DNA from: CAZOWM01 sp964583615 | GTDB lineage: Bacteria > Spirochaetota > B62-G9 > DRHN01 | DNA: 37,044 nucleotides | Assembly (NCBI GenBank): GCA_964583615.1 | Contig: CAZOWM010000034.1 | Coordinates: 1 to 37,044 of the forward strand | Reading direction: 5' to 3' | Part shown: positions 6,911 through 15,656 of the stretch, one piece after another | Layout: every line of letters begins with the position of its first letter | How positions within the stretch are numbered: position 1 is the first letter of the stretch | Translations under genes and position numbers: made by a program | The notes under the pieces: generated by a model | What the model was told of the DNA's origin: nothing | The model's input: the letters and a program-made list of their open reading frames with translations, nothing else | Database searches by the model: none

Positions 6911-7630
6911 ATGCTCAAGATCAGGTCACTCAGATCCTATTACGAGTCGTTGTGCGCGGTGAAATCCGTCTCCCTTCATATTGGAAAAGGGGAGATCGTC
7001 ACCCTCATCGGCGCAAACGGCTCCGGGAAATCGACCCTCCTCAACTCGATCATCGGCCTGGTCGCAAAAACCACGGGGTCGATTCTTTTCGAAGAAAAAG
7101 AGATCCACACGCTCGCGCCCTCCTCCATCGTGAAGATGGGAATCGCGCTTGTTCCGGAGGGAAGGCAGCTGTTTTCGCCCATGACGGTGCACGACAACCT
7201 CGTTCTCGGTGCATACCCGTACTACAGCATCAAAACCCGTCACCTGCTCAGTAGAAAAATCGAGTGGATCTTCGAGCTCTTTCCCGTTCTCGGAGAGAGA
7301 AAAAATCAGCTCGCAGGTACCCTCTCTGGAGGGGAACAGCAGATGCTGTCCATATCGAGGGCCCTGATGTCTGATCCGAAGCTTCTCCTTCTTGACGAGC
7401 CGTCGGTCGGGCTCGCCCCCAAAATCATTGAAAACATCTTCAAAACGCTCGTCGATCTCAGGCGCACGACTGGGCTGACGATCTTTCTCGTCGAGCAGAA
7501 TGTGGGCCTCGCGCTCGAGGTATGCGACAGGGGCTATGTCATCGAGACCGGACAGATCATCCATTCGGGAGAGCGGGAAGAACTGAAAAACAACAAGGAG
7601 GTGCTCAGGGCGTATCTCGGCCGTGAATAA
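6911..7630 (+). CDS. livF: Branched-chain amino-acid ABC transporter ATPase (LivF family)
   Basis: This 239-residue ATPase is of normal LivF length. Walker A GANGSGKST is near residue 34, the LivF-specific ALVPEGRQLFSPMTVHDNL stretch near residue 80, a standard signature LSGGEQQ near residue 140, Walker B LLLLDEPSVGLAP, and the switch His position is replaced by Gln in FLVEQNVGLAL, as is normal for LivF. It should form a heterodimer with LivG. An AGAGG ribosome-binding site lies 5 nt before the ATG. The next gene, an aryl-CoA ligase, is on the same strand 65 bp further on. Confidence 0.94.
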   Translation: MLKIRSLRSYYESLCAVKSVSLHIGKGEIVTLIGANGSGKSTLLNSIIGLVAKTTGSILFEEKEIHTLAPSSIVKMGIALVPEGRQLFSPMTVHDNLVLGAYPYYSIKTRHLLSRKIEWIFELFPVLGERKNQLAGTLSGGEQQMLSISRALMSDPKLLLLDEPSVGLAPKIIENIFKTLVDLRRTTGLTIFLVEQNVGLALEVCDRGYVIETGQIIHSGEREELKNNKEVLRAYLGRE

Positions 7631-7695
7631 CACCGGCACAGTTTTTCCCGAACACGATATCCGTCCGGAGACCTCGTCACTTTTATTGAAGGGGT

Positions 7696-9000
7696 GTGAA
7701 AATGCCGGTATGGAATGAAAAATACGAAATGATTGACAGAGACGAGCTCGTGCAGGTGCAACTCGAGCGGCTCCAGCAGACCCTGATCAGGGTATACAGG
7801 AGAGTGTCGTACTACCACAACATCTTCAACAAGATCGAGTTCGATCCTCACGAAGTTTCAACTCTCGACGATCTGAGAAAAATCCCCTACACCACAAAAG
7901 AAACGCTCAGGCTCGCCTATCCTTACGACATGTTTGCCGTTCCCCTGCGGGAAGTGGTGCGGATGCATTCCACATCAGGAACGACGGGACTGCCGCTCAT
8001 CGTCGGGTACACAAAAAACGACATCGAGCACTGGACTGAACTCACCGCACGCGTCCTGAGCGCAGGCGGGGTAACAAAAGACGACATCGTTCAGATCTGC
8101 TTCCCCTACGGGCTCTTCACCGGCGGGCTCGGGTTTCACTACGGCGCTGAAAGAATCGGCTCTTCGGTCATTCCGAGCTCTGAATCCGACATTGAAAACC
8201 AGGTCATCATCATGAAAGACTACAGGACCTCCGCTCTGGTGTGCGCGCCCACCTATGCGGCGCTTATCTGCGATGCGCTGGATGAAAAGGGTATCTCACC
8301 TGCCGAGCTCTCGCTCAGCAAGGGGCTCTTCGGCGCGGAACCGTGGAGTGAGGCGTTTCGCGGAGAAATCGAAGAGAGCCTCAGTATCACCGCCACGGAC
8401 AACTACGGGATCACCGAAATCATCGGTCCGGGAATCTCATTCGAGTGTGAACAAAAAAGCGGGCTCCACATCTCTGAGGACCACTTTATTGCAGAGATCA
8501 TCAATCCGGACACCGGTGAAGTGCTCGGACCTGAAAGCAAAGGCGAGCTTGTGCTCACCACGATCACCAAGGAAGCCTACCCACTCATACGGTACAGAAC
8601 AGGAGACCTCACCACCCTTCGTGCCGAGGTGTGCGGCTGCGGCAGAAGTTTTGTGAAGATGGATCGGGTGTTCGAACGGATCGACGACATGATCATCTTC
8701 AACGGCCAGAACATGTTCCCATCGCAGTTCGAGCAGATTCTCACGGAAGTGATCGGAAAAACACCGAACTTTCAGCTCGTGGTGAGCAAGGAGAACAACC
8801 TCGACAAGATGGAGATACAGGTGGAGGTCTCAGGCGACATCTTCTTCGACGAAATGGGGAAGCTCACCGATCTAGAGCATCACATCATGAAAGAGATCGA
8901 GGACAGGCTCGATTTTCTGCCGGAAGTGAAGCTTGTCGAGCCGCGAACGGTGCAGCGGAGCATGAAAGGCCGCCGGGTAATCGACAGGCGGTTCATCTGA
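7696..9000 (+). CDS. paaK: Phenylacetate-CoA ligase family protein (aryl-CoA ligase)
   Basis: This 434-residue adenylate-forming enzyme is typical of PaaK in length. It begins with the PVWN-x-K-x-E-x-x-x-R-D-E-L-like N-terminus, has the phosphate-binding STSGTTGLP loop at residues 90-98, the A5-like DNYGITEIIGPG at 235-246, and RYRTGDLT at 299-306. The enzyme activates an aryl acid such as phenylacetate to its acyl-AMP and then the CoA thioester. In anaerobes such ligases often pair with 2-oxoacid:ferredoxin oxidoreductases of aromatic amino-acid breakdown. A GAAGGGG ribosome-binding site lies before the ATG, 65 bp after livF with no terminator, so it is probably cotranscribed with the importer. 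A short CxCG segment near residue 315 (CGCGRS) resembles the metal-binding loop of many PaaK homologues. Substrate not determinable from sequence. Confidence 0.9.
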   Translation: MKMPVWNEKYEMIDRDELVQVQLERLQQTLIRVYRRVSYYHNIFNKIEFDPHEVSTLDDLRKIPYTTKETLRLAYPYDMFAVPLREVVRMHSTSGTTGLPLIVGYTKNDIEHWTELTARVLSAGGVTKDDIVQICFPYGLFTGGLGFHYGAERIGSSVIPSSESDIENQVIIMKDYRTSALVCAPTYAALICDALDEKGISPAELSLSKGLFGAEPWSEAFRGEIEESLSITATDNYGITEIIGPGISFECEQKSGLHISEDHFIAEIINPDTGEVLGPESKGELVLTTITKEAYPLIRYRTGDLTTLRAEVCGCGRSFVKMDRVFERIDDMIIFNGQNMFPSQFEQILTEVIGKTPNFQLVVSKENNLDKMEIQVEVSGDIFFDEMGKLTDLEHHIMKEIEDRLDFLPEVKLVEPRTVQRSMKGRRVIDRRFI

Positions 9001-9023
9001 ACGGGTAGTAACGCTCGGATTGT

Positions 9024-11438
9024 TTATGTGATCGGGAGGTCGATCAATACTGTCGTTCCGTAGTTCGGTCTGCTTTTTATGTCGATAGTACCGCCGTGCT
9101 GCTGAACGATTTTTTTTACAATGGTCAGCCCAAGGCCGGAGCCTTCTTTCACCGCTTTCTCGGCAGTGCTTCCCCGGTAGAAGACCTTGAAGACGTGTTC
9201 CAGTTCCTTTGCTTCGATTCCCACGCCGTTGTCTCCGATCATGAGCCGCAGGGTGCCGTCGTTTTTCTCCCACTCGATGACGATCTTCACCGTTTGTTCT
9301 TTCCGGTATTTAATCGAGTTGTCGAACAGATTCGTAAAAAGCTGCGTCATCCGAACCTCGTCCGCGCGGATGGGAGGAATCTTTCCTCCGACTTCGATAT
9401 CCAGACGCACCTCTCTATTGTTCAGCGCGTTGTACTGAATCTGGTAATCGCTGATAATGGCGTTGAGGTCGACTTCCTCGATTTTCAGCTCCCGTGTTCC
9501 GATCCGTGAAAGCATGAGCAGGTCATTGATCATCGAGATCGACTGTTCGATGTTCTCCCCGATCCTCCTGAGCATGTACCCCTCTTCATCATTCGTGATC
9601 ATCGGCTCGAACTGCTTTCGCACCATGTCCGCGAATCCCCGTGCAGCGTGCAGAGGCGACTTCAGGTCGTGGGATATCGTGTAGATGAAATCCTCCAGCT
9701 CCTTCGTGCGCTCATGCACTCTGCTCTCCAGCAGCGCGAGGTTTTTCCGAAGCTCGCTTTCGAGCCGGAGCTTGTAGATGCCGGAGGCAATGACATTTGT
9801 CGAAAGCTCCAAAAGCCGTATCCCCTGGAGCGTGAAGGTGGAGTCTTTTTCCTGAATCACGACCATGCAACCGATTACCTTCGAGCTCACGATCAGCGGA
9901 GAGATGACGACAATGCTGTTTTCCGCTCCCTCGAGAAATGGGATCAGATCGCAGCCGTGAAACACTTCACCCACGGCACGGTACACGGTCTTCTTTTCAA
10001 AAAAGGCCTCCTGCATCAACGGGAGAAGGCAGCGGTGAAACCCCGCGTGTCGCGGCGCATACCAGTCCCGCGCCTTGATGGACTGCACGTAGTAGCGGTC
10101 GATTTCCCGCCCCGATTCCTTCATCACTCCGAGGGCCAGAAAGGGTACCTTGAGAATCGATCTCCCCTTGAGGGCCGCAGCCTCAATAAGTTCTTCGAGC
10201 GACGTGGTGTTTCCTATATCCCATGAAAGCTGAATGATTGTTTCGGCTTCATCGATCAGTTTCACAAAATGGGTGAGGTCGCTGTAGATCCCTATTAAAA
10301 GCGACTTCCCCTCGAACTCGGTAAGGTCCAGGGACACCCCGCAGTGGATCTCCTCTCCCGACTTCCTTACGAAGATTGTTGTATACTCATAGTGGCCTCT
10401 ATCCTGCACGGAGTTCGCGTACTGGTCAAAGGCCGACCGGTCGGGCCTTTCAAACGAAGAGGGCCTCATGTCGATGATTTCTTCACGCTTGTAGCCTGAA
10501 AAACGCTCAAACCCCCTGTTGACGATGAGCTTTTTGTCTGTCAGGTTGTAAATGATGATCGGCTCGAGAGAGCTCACGAACACGTCGAACGACTCCATGG
10601 GGGTGGATTTCGGCTTCACGTTTCCGAATGTTCCGAGGTACACCCTTTGCGGGTCTTTCTGCGGATGCTCGCTCACGGAGGGGACGTGTACGCCCTGCGC
10701 GCCGATGACGAAATCCCTGTATCCGCCCTCCTTCGTCTTGAGCTTTACCGTGATCTCTTTCGTCCCTCTGCTGCCGGTTCGCCTCTCGGTAAAGGCGTTT
10801 TTCACCCGCTCGAACTCCTCCTGCGCGACAAGCTCTGAGAAATGATGCCCCACGATTTCTTCGCGGGAAAATCCGAGAATTGAGAGGACCTCGTCACCCA
10901 TGGTGTTGACGATACCGCTCCGGTCTACCCCATAGTACTGCTGCGGGGAGGTGAGTGCTTCCTTCGAAAGCGTTCCCCGTGCGTCGATCTGCTTCTCGAA
11001 CAGGTCGAACAGAATTTCCTGACGGATAAAGTTCAGGCTTGTTTTCTCGAATATTTCACGCTTTCGAATGGTGACAAACCTCACGATGTACTCGATTTCC
11101 TTTTCCTCAAGAGGGGCACACATCACGTAGTCAAACTTCTTCAGGGCGTCGTCAGAACAGCCGCGCGGTTCCTTCGAGAAACACGCAACGTATGGCGTGA
11201 GAAGAAAGCTCTGGGGGATATTCTGCTCTGCATCCCTCACGAACGACTCCGCCTGAGGCGCGGAGTCGAATCCCAAAAATACCACCTCGTCCCTCAGGAT
11301 GGTATTTTCCCCAATCACGTGTTGAAGAAACGCCTGCTCGTTTTCAAACCACTCTCTGGGAAAGGGAGCGGTTTCGGAGCGGGAAAGAAACTTGAGCCTC
11401 TTTCCAACAAACAGCACTGTCGGTTTTTGGACTCCCAT
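9024..11438 (-). CDS. Cytosolic PAS-PAS-GAF sensor histidine kinase
   Basis: This is a soluble kinase with no membrane segments. Numbering from the upstream ATG at 11456, an N-terminal alpha/beta domain resembling a degenerate receiver covers about residues 10-135, a first PAS domain about 170-290, a second PAS about 297-410, a GAF-like domain about 425-575, the dimerisation domain with H-box TISHDLKSPL (phospho-acceptor His596), and a HATPase domain with N-box LFDNSIKY, DNGVGI and GSGLGLTIVKK. The ATG at 11438 is preferred because AAGAGG lies 6 nt before it; the upstream ATG has no clear site. No response regulator is adjacent. It starts 35-53 bp after clpB on the same strand and is probably transcribed with it. 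Sensed signal unknown; PAS and GAF domains can hold small ligands or haem. Confidence 0.9.
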   Translation of the reverse strand: MGVQKPTVLFVGKRLKFLSRSETAPFPREWFENEQAFLQHVIGENTILRDEVVFLGFDSAPQAESFVRDAEQNIPQSFLLTPYVACFSKEPRGCSDDALKKFDYVMCAPLEEKEIEYIVRFVTIRKREIFEKTSLNFIRQEILFDLFEKQIDARGTLSKEALTSPQQYYGVDRSGIVNTMGDEVLSILGFSREEIVGHHFSELVAQEEFERVKNAFTERRTGSRGTKEITVKLKTKEGGYRDFVIGAQGVHVPSVSEHPQKDPQRVYLGTFGNVKPKSTPMESFDVFVSSLEPIIIYNLTDKKLIVNRGFERFSGYKREEIIDMRPSSFERPDRSAFDQYANSVQDRGHYEYTTIFVRKSGEEIHCGVSLDLTEFEGKSLLIGIYSDLTHFVKLIDEAETIIQLSWDIGNTTSLEELIEAAALKGRSILKVPFLALGVMKESGREIDRYYVQSIKARDWYAPRHAGFHRCLLPLMQEAFFEKKTVYRAVGEVFHGCDLIPFLEGAENSIVVISPLIVSSKVIGCMVVIQEKDSTFTLQGIRLLELSTNVIASGIYKLRLESELRKNLALLESRVHERTKELEDFIYTISHDLKSPLHAARGFADMVRKQFEPMITNDEEGYMLRRIGENIEQSISMINDLLMLSRIGTRELKIEEVDLNAIISDYQIQYNALNNREVRLDIEVGGKIPPIRADEVRMTQLFTNLFDNSIKYRKEQTVKIVIEWEKNDGTLRLMIGDNGVGIEAKELEHVFKVFYRGSTAEKAVKEGSGLGLTIVKKIVQQHGGTIDIKSRPNYGTTVLIDLPIT

Positions 11439-11491
11439 GTTGGACCTCTTCACCATCCCTGCGGAGTGCGTATGTGAGCGTGTGCGGTGTG

Positions 11492-14086
11492 TTAACTCTT
11501 TTTGAATTCGATTTTATCATCGGCATGGTATGCGATGATCTTATCGTTTTCTTTAACGTCTCCCGCAATGATCTGTTTGGCGAGGGGTGTTTCAACGTAT
11601 GTCTGCAGCACTCTTTTCAAAGGGCGTGCACCGTAATTTACATCATAGCCTTTTTCTGCAAGAAACGCAAGCGCACCGTCGTCAACGTCGAGAAAGATGC
11701 CTCTCTCCGCGATCCTGTTTTTGAGGTACTCGAGCTGAAGACGCGCAATATCGATGATGTGATCCTTCGTGAGAGAGTGAAAAACCACCACTTCGTCTAT
11801 TCTGTTCAAAAACTCAGGCCTGAAACTCTTTTTCAGGACTTCGAGAACGATCTGCTTCATCTCGCTGTAGCTCCTGCCGTTTGCGCTTTCCTGAGTGAGG
11901 ATGTACTCCGAGCCAAGGTTCGAGGTCATAATAACCGCAGTGTTTTTGAAATCCACTGTTCTTCCGTGTGAGTCGGTAAGCCGTCCGTCCTCGAGAATCT
12001 GCAGAAGGATGTTGAAGACGTCGGGGTGCGCCTTCTCGATTTCATCGAGCAGGATCACCGAGTAGGGCTTGCGTCTCACCGCTTCGGTAAGCTGCCCCCC
12101 TTCATCGTACCCGATATACCCGGGAGGAGCGCCGATGAGCTTTGCGACCGTGTGCCGTTCCATGTACTCAGACATGTCGATGCGCACCATGTTCTTTTCG
12201 TCGTCAAAGAGGAACTCTGCAAGGGTGCGCGCGAGCTCCGTTTTGCCAACTCCCGTGGGGCCGAGAAATATGAAGCTTCCGATCGGTCTGTTCGGGTCCT
12301 TGATCCCGGCGCGTGCCCTGATGATCGCGTCGGATACTGCCTTGACCGCCTCATCCTGGCCGATGACGCGCTTGTGCAGATGGTCCTCGAGCGTGAGGAG
12401 CTTTTCCATCTCGCCCTGCATGAGCCGTGAAACGGGAATCCCCGTCCATTTCGCCACCACTGCCGCGATGTCCTCCTCGTCGACCTCCTCTTTGAGGAGC
12501 CGATCAGCGCCTTCGGATTCCATCCGTTTTCTCAGCTCCTCGAGCCGCTTTTCGACCTCGATAAGCTTCCCGTACTTGAGCTCCGCAGCCTTGTTGAGAT
12601 CGTAATTGCGCTCCGCTCTCTCGATCCCGAATTTTATCTCCTCGATACTGCTCATCAGCTCCCGCACTTCCTTCAGCTGTGCCTTCTCTTCCTCCCACCG
12701 CGCCCTGAGCGAGCTTCCCTCTTCCTTGAGGTCTGCGAGCTGCTTTTCGATCTTTTCGAGCCGCTCACGCGATGCCGTGTCCTTTTCCTTTTTCAGCGCC
12801 TCCCGCTCGACTTCCAGCTGCATTGTCCTTCGAAGAATTTCGTCGAGCTCCACGGGCATTGAGTCGATCTCCGTTCGGAGCTTTGCGGCAGCTTCATCGA
12901 CGAGATCGATCGCCTTGTCCGGAAGAAACCTGTCGGATATGTACCGGTTGCTGAGCACTGCCGCAGCAACGAGTGCGCTGTCTTTGATCTTCACCCCGTG
13001 GTGAATATCGTAGCGCTCCTTCAAACCGCGGAGTATAGAGATCGTGTCTTCAACATCGGGCTCTGTAATGAGGGTGGGCTGAAACCGACGTTCGAGCGCT
13101 GCGTCCTTTTCGATGTGCTTTCGGTACTCGTTGAGCGTAGTGGCTCCTATACAGTGAAGCTCGCCACGCGCGAGCATGGGCTTGAGCATGTTCCCGGCGT
13201 CGATTGCACCCTCGGCCGCCCCTGCCCCGACGACAGTGTGAAGCTCGTCGATAAACAAAATAATCTGTCCGTCCGATTCGGCCACCTCCTTGAGAACCGC
13301 TTTCATCCTCTCTTCGAATTCTCCGCGGAATTTCGCTCCCGCAAGCAGCGACCCCATGTCGAGCGCAACAATACGCTTTTCTTTCAGCCCCTCGGGGACA
13401 TCCCCCTTCACGATCCGCTGTGCGAGCCCTTCCACGATTGCGGTTTTCCCCACACCGGGTTCGCCGATCAGCACGGGGTTGTTCTTCGTGCGCCTTGAGA
13501 GCACCTGTATGACGCGGCGGATCTCCTCGTCCCTTCCGATCACCGGATCGAGCTTTCCGATCTTTGCCCTTTCGGTGAGGTCAATCGCGTAGCGTTCGAG
13601 CGCCTGGTAGGTTGCCTCGGGGTTCTGTGAGGTGACACGCTGGTTTCCGCGAATCTGCTTCAGCGCGTCGAGCACCTTTCCCCGAAGCATCCGGTACTGC
13701 TTGAGGATCTTTCCCGCTTCTCCGCTGTCGTCGAGGAGCGCGAGGAACAGGTGCTCGGTACTGATGTACTCGTCCTTCAGTCCCCCGGACTCTTTTTCCG
13801 CCTGCACGAGAACAGAGTTCAGACGGGGCGACATATATATTGATCCGCCAGAACCAGAGCCCGTGACCCTGGGCATCCGCTCCAGCGCACGCTCCACCTC
13901 ATCGGTCACTGTCGGAAGGTCGACGCCGAGTTTTTTCATTACCTGAGGCACGACCCCCTCCTTCTGCCTGACAAGAGAGAGCAGAAGGTGCTCGGGCTCA
14001 AGCTGCTGGTGGCCGAACTCCCCCGCGAGGAGCTGGCAGGCACTGAGAGCGCTCTGCGCCATTTCTGTAAATCTACTTATATCCAT
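11492..14086 (-). CDS. clpB: ATP-dependent disaggregase ClpB
   Basis: This 864-residue protein has the full ClpB layout: N-terminal Clp repeat domain (residues 1-145), first AAA+ module with Walker A GEPGVGKT at 208-215 and ILFIDELHTVVGAG, the long coiled-coil middle domain (about 400-525) that separates ClpB from ClpA/ClpC, and the second AAA+ module with Walker A GPTGVGKT at 609-616 and VILLDEIEKAHPDV. With DnaK/DnaJ/GrpE it extracts polypeptides from aggregates after heat stress. An AAGGAG site precedes the ATG by about 6 nt. No CIRCE repeat is visible upstream; an extended -10 promoter candidate is present. The histidine kinase gene follows closely. Confidence 0.97.
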   Translation of the reverse strand: MDISRFTEMAQSALSACQLLAGEFGHQQLEPEHLLLSLVRQKEGVVPQVMKKLGVDLPTVTDEVERALERMPRVTGSGSGGSIYMSPRLNSVLVQAEKESGGLKDEYISTEHLFLALLDDSGEAGKILKQYRMLRGKVLDALKQIRGNQRVTSQNPEATYQALERYAIDLTERAKIGKLDPVIGRDEEIRRVIQVLSRRTKNNPVLIGEPGVGKTAIVEGLAQRIVKGDVPEGLKEKRIVALDMGSLLAGAKFRGEFEERMKAVLKEVAESDGQIILFIDELHTVVGAGAAEGAIDAGNMLKPMLARGELHCIGATTLNEYRKHIEKDAALERRFQPTLITEPDVEDTISILRGLKERYDIHHGVKIKDSALVAAAVLSNRYISDRFLPDKAIDLVDEAAAKLRTEIDSMPVELDEILRRTMQLEVEREALKKEKDTASRERLEKIEKQLADLKEEGSSLRARWEEEKAQLKEVRELMSSIEEIKFGIERAERNYDLNKAAELKYGKLIEVEKRLEELRKRMESEGADRLLKEEVDEEDIAAVVAKWTGIPVSRLMQGEMEKLLTLEDHLHKRVIGQDEAVKAVSDAIIRARAGIKDPNRPIGSFIFLGPTGVGKTELARTLAEFLFDDEKNMVRIDMSEYMERHTVAKLIGAPPGYIGYDEGGQLTEAVRRKPYSVILLDEIEKAHPDVFNILLQILEDGRLTDSHGRTVDFKNTAVIMTSNLGSEYILTQESANGRSYSEMKQIVLEVLKKSFRPEFLNRIDEVVVFHSLTKDHIIDIARLQLEYLKNRIAERGIFLDVDDGALAFLAEKGYDVNYGARPLKRVLQTYVETPLAKQIIAGDVKENDKIIAYHADDKIEFKKS

Positions 14087-14129
14087 GAATACTCCTTTTC
14101 ATTCATTCTCTATAAATAAAGCTGCAATT

Positions 14130-14138
14130 TTTATACCA
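14130..14138 (-). promoter_or_regulatory. Putative extended -10 promoter of clpB
   Basis: On the minus strand TGG-TATAAA forms an extended -10 element about 44 bp before the clpB start codon, giving a leader of about 35 nt. No good -35 lies 17 bp upstream. There is no inverted repeat of the CIRCE type in 14087-14305, so HrcA control is not supported. The 219-bp region between clpB and the divergent DUF445 gene is otherwise AT-rich with no recognised element. Confidence 0.35.
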
Positions 14139-14286
14139 GTCTATTTTCTACAAAGAGTAAAACTAATTCCCTCACATACAATAAGTTAATACCTTATATC
14201 ACTTTTAGTGAAGGAAATTGTGTACATCTGATACGCTCAAACCGTGTCAAAACGAAACACTTCCCGGCCGAAACCGTAAAACCTCT

Positions 14287-14315
14287 TTGCACTGAAACAG
14301 TCGGATTGTTATATT
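14287..14315 (+). promoter_or_regulatory. Putative promoter of the DUF445 gene
   Basis: TTGCAC (14287-14292) and TATATT (14310-14315) are separated by 17 bp. The predicted transcription start, around 14322-14324, is only a few bases before the ATG at 14327, so the mRNA may be almost leaderless. Confidence 0.4.
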
Positions 14316-14326
14316 ATACATCTGCC

Positions 14327-14872
14327 ATGCACTACATAAAATTTATCGTCTACCCTGTTGTCGGGTCCATGCTCGGTTTCATTACAAATTTCATTGCCAT
14401 AAAACTTCTCTTTCGACCGAAAAAAAAGACGCTCGGCATTCAGGGGCTTTTGCCGAAGAGAAAGTCTGCGATTGCACAGCGCGCCGGCGAGATCGTAAAC
14501 GGCTACCTCGTCAACAGCGAAGAGCTCAGGAAAAAGATCGACAAAACGAAGCTGAATGAAGCGGTCGACAGATTCGTGGAAAAATACCGGTACAAGTTCT
14601 GGGACGTCCCCATTCTGAAATCCGTGGTGAAGAGGATACTGATATCGATCCTCATCGACAAGGACGGTTATTTCAGCAGGCGGGTGATTGAGAGCATCAT
14701 CGACGAAGGGATGGTATCAGGGATTGTACAGCAGAAGATCAACGAGTTCGATGTGAGCACACTGGAATCGCTCATGAAAAAAGCTTCCGGCCCTGAAATC
14801 AACTTCATCATCTTTACCGGTGCGGTCCTCGGATTCATTATCGGCCTTGCGGAAGCGTTCCTTGGGCTGTGA
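14327..14872 (+). CDS. Short DUF445 family membrane protein
   Basis: The product is about 181 residues from the ATG at 14327. An in-frame TTG at 14306 would add seven residues but lies within the promoter candidate. The first 25 residues are a hydrophobic segment with the DUF445 hallmark G-x-x-x-G-F-I-T-N-x-x-A-I-K-x-L-F-R-P, followed by PKKK and GLLPKRK-x-x-I-A-Q-R-A-G-E-I, also typical of the family. The C-terminus is a second hydrophobic segment, so both ends may sit in the membrane with the middle in the cytoplasm. Family members are often about 200-400 residues, so this is a short version. Cellular role is unknown. It is convergent with the sugar ABC operon and only 22 bp from its last gene. 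Confidence 0.85.
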   Translation: MHYIKFIVYPVVGSMLGFITNFIAIKLLFRPKKKTLGIQGLLPKRKSAIAQRAGEIVNGYLVNSEELRKKIDKTKLNEAVDRFVEKYRYKFWDVPILKSVVKRILISILIDKDGYFSRRVIESIIDEGMVSGIVQQKINEFDVSTLESLMKKASGPEINFIIFTGAVLGFIIGLAEAFLGL

Positions 14873-14894
14873 AAATAAATCAGGAAAGATGCCG

Positions 14895-15656
14895 TCAGTC
14901 CACGTCGGACCTGCCCGTGACGATCATTTTTTCGAGCTTTTCTATAGTGATATGTTTTTTCTCGAAGTCTCCAACCTTTTCCCCGTGACTGAGAATCACG
15001 AAACGGCTGGCTATCGAGTACACGTGAAGGAGGTTGTGCGTAACAAAGATGCTCGATACCCCCTCCTCGCGGAGGTTCTTCACGAACTCCATCACCTGCC
15101 GTGACTCCTTCACTGAAAGCGCGTTCGTCGGCTCGTCGAGCAGGAGGAGGCGCGCCCGAAAGTAAATCGCCCGGGCGATTGCGACCGCCTGTTTCTGACC
15201 GCCGGAAAGATCACCCACCAGCTGTTCGGAAGACTCAATACCGATGCTGATGGATTCGTTGAGCACACGCGTCGCTTCACGGCGCATCGTTTTTTTATCG
15301 AGAAATCCCGTGGGTTTCGTGACCTCGTTTCCCATAAAAATATTTCTGTAGATCGACACGCTGTCCACGAGGGCACGGTCCTGATAGATCGTTGCAATCC
15401 CGAGCTCCTGGGAGTCTCTGTAGCTGGTAATTCGCCGTGTAACTCCCTGATATTCAATGGTTCCGCTTTTCTGTGGGTAGATGCCGCTGAGAATTTTAAT
15501 AAGCGTGGACTTCCCTGCCCCGTTGTCGCCGACGAGGCCGACAATCTCGCCTTCGTAGATGGACATATCGACGTTCTTCAGCGCTTCCACGTGACCAAAA
15601 CTCTTGCTGATCCCCTTGAGCTCATAGAGGGGTGTACCGCTTCTGCCGTTACCCAT
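14895..15656 (-). CDS. Sugar ABC transporter ATPase, single-domain (FrcA-like)
   Basis: This 253-residue ATPase has Walker A GDNGAGKST near residue 43, the CUT2-type FGHVEALKNVDMSIYEGEIVGLVG N-terminus, signature DLSGGQKQ near residue 150, Walker B LLLLDEPTNALS, and switch His in VTHNLLHV. Ribose-type importers usually have a tandem ATPase of about 500 residues. A one-domain version, as in fructose-type FrcA, must act as a homodimer. It energises import by the adjacent permease, whose stop codon overlaps this start by one nucleotide (TGATG), so the two are translationally coupled. It is the last gene of the SDR-mannonate dehydratase-transporter operon and converges with DUF445. Confidence 0.92.
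   Translation of the reverse strand: MGNGRSGTPLYELKGISKSFGHVEALKNVDMSIYEGEIVGLVGDNGAGKSTLIKILSGIYPQKSGTIEYQGVTRRITSYRDSQELGIATIYQDRALVDSVSIYRNIFMGNEVTKPTGFLDKKTMRREATRVLNESISIGIESSEQLVGDLSGGQKQAVAIARAIYFRARLLLLDEPTNALSVKESRQVMEFVKNLREEGVSSIFVTHNLLHVYSIASRFVILSHGEKVGDFEKKHITIEKLEKMIVTGRSDVD

Noticed and set aside
14087..14305. CIRCE or other heat-shock operator upstream of clpB
   Set aside because: No 9-bp inverted repeat with a 9-bp spacer is present, only AT-rich sequence and a possible extended -10 promoter.
14327..14872. DUF445 gene as a truncated pseudogene
   Set aside because: It has a proper start, both hydrophobic ends and the family's N-terminal motifs, and short members of the family exist, so a functional gene is the simpler reading.
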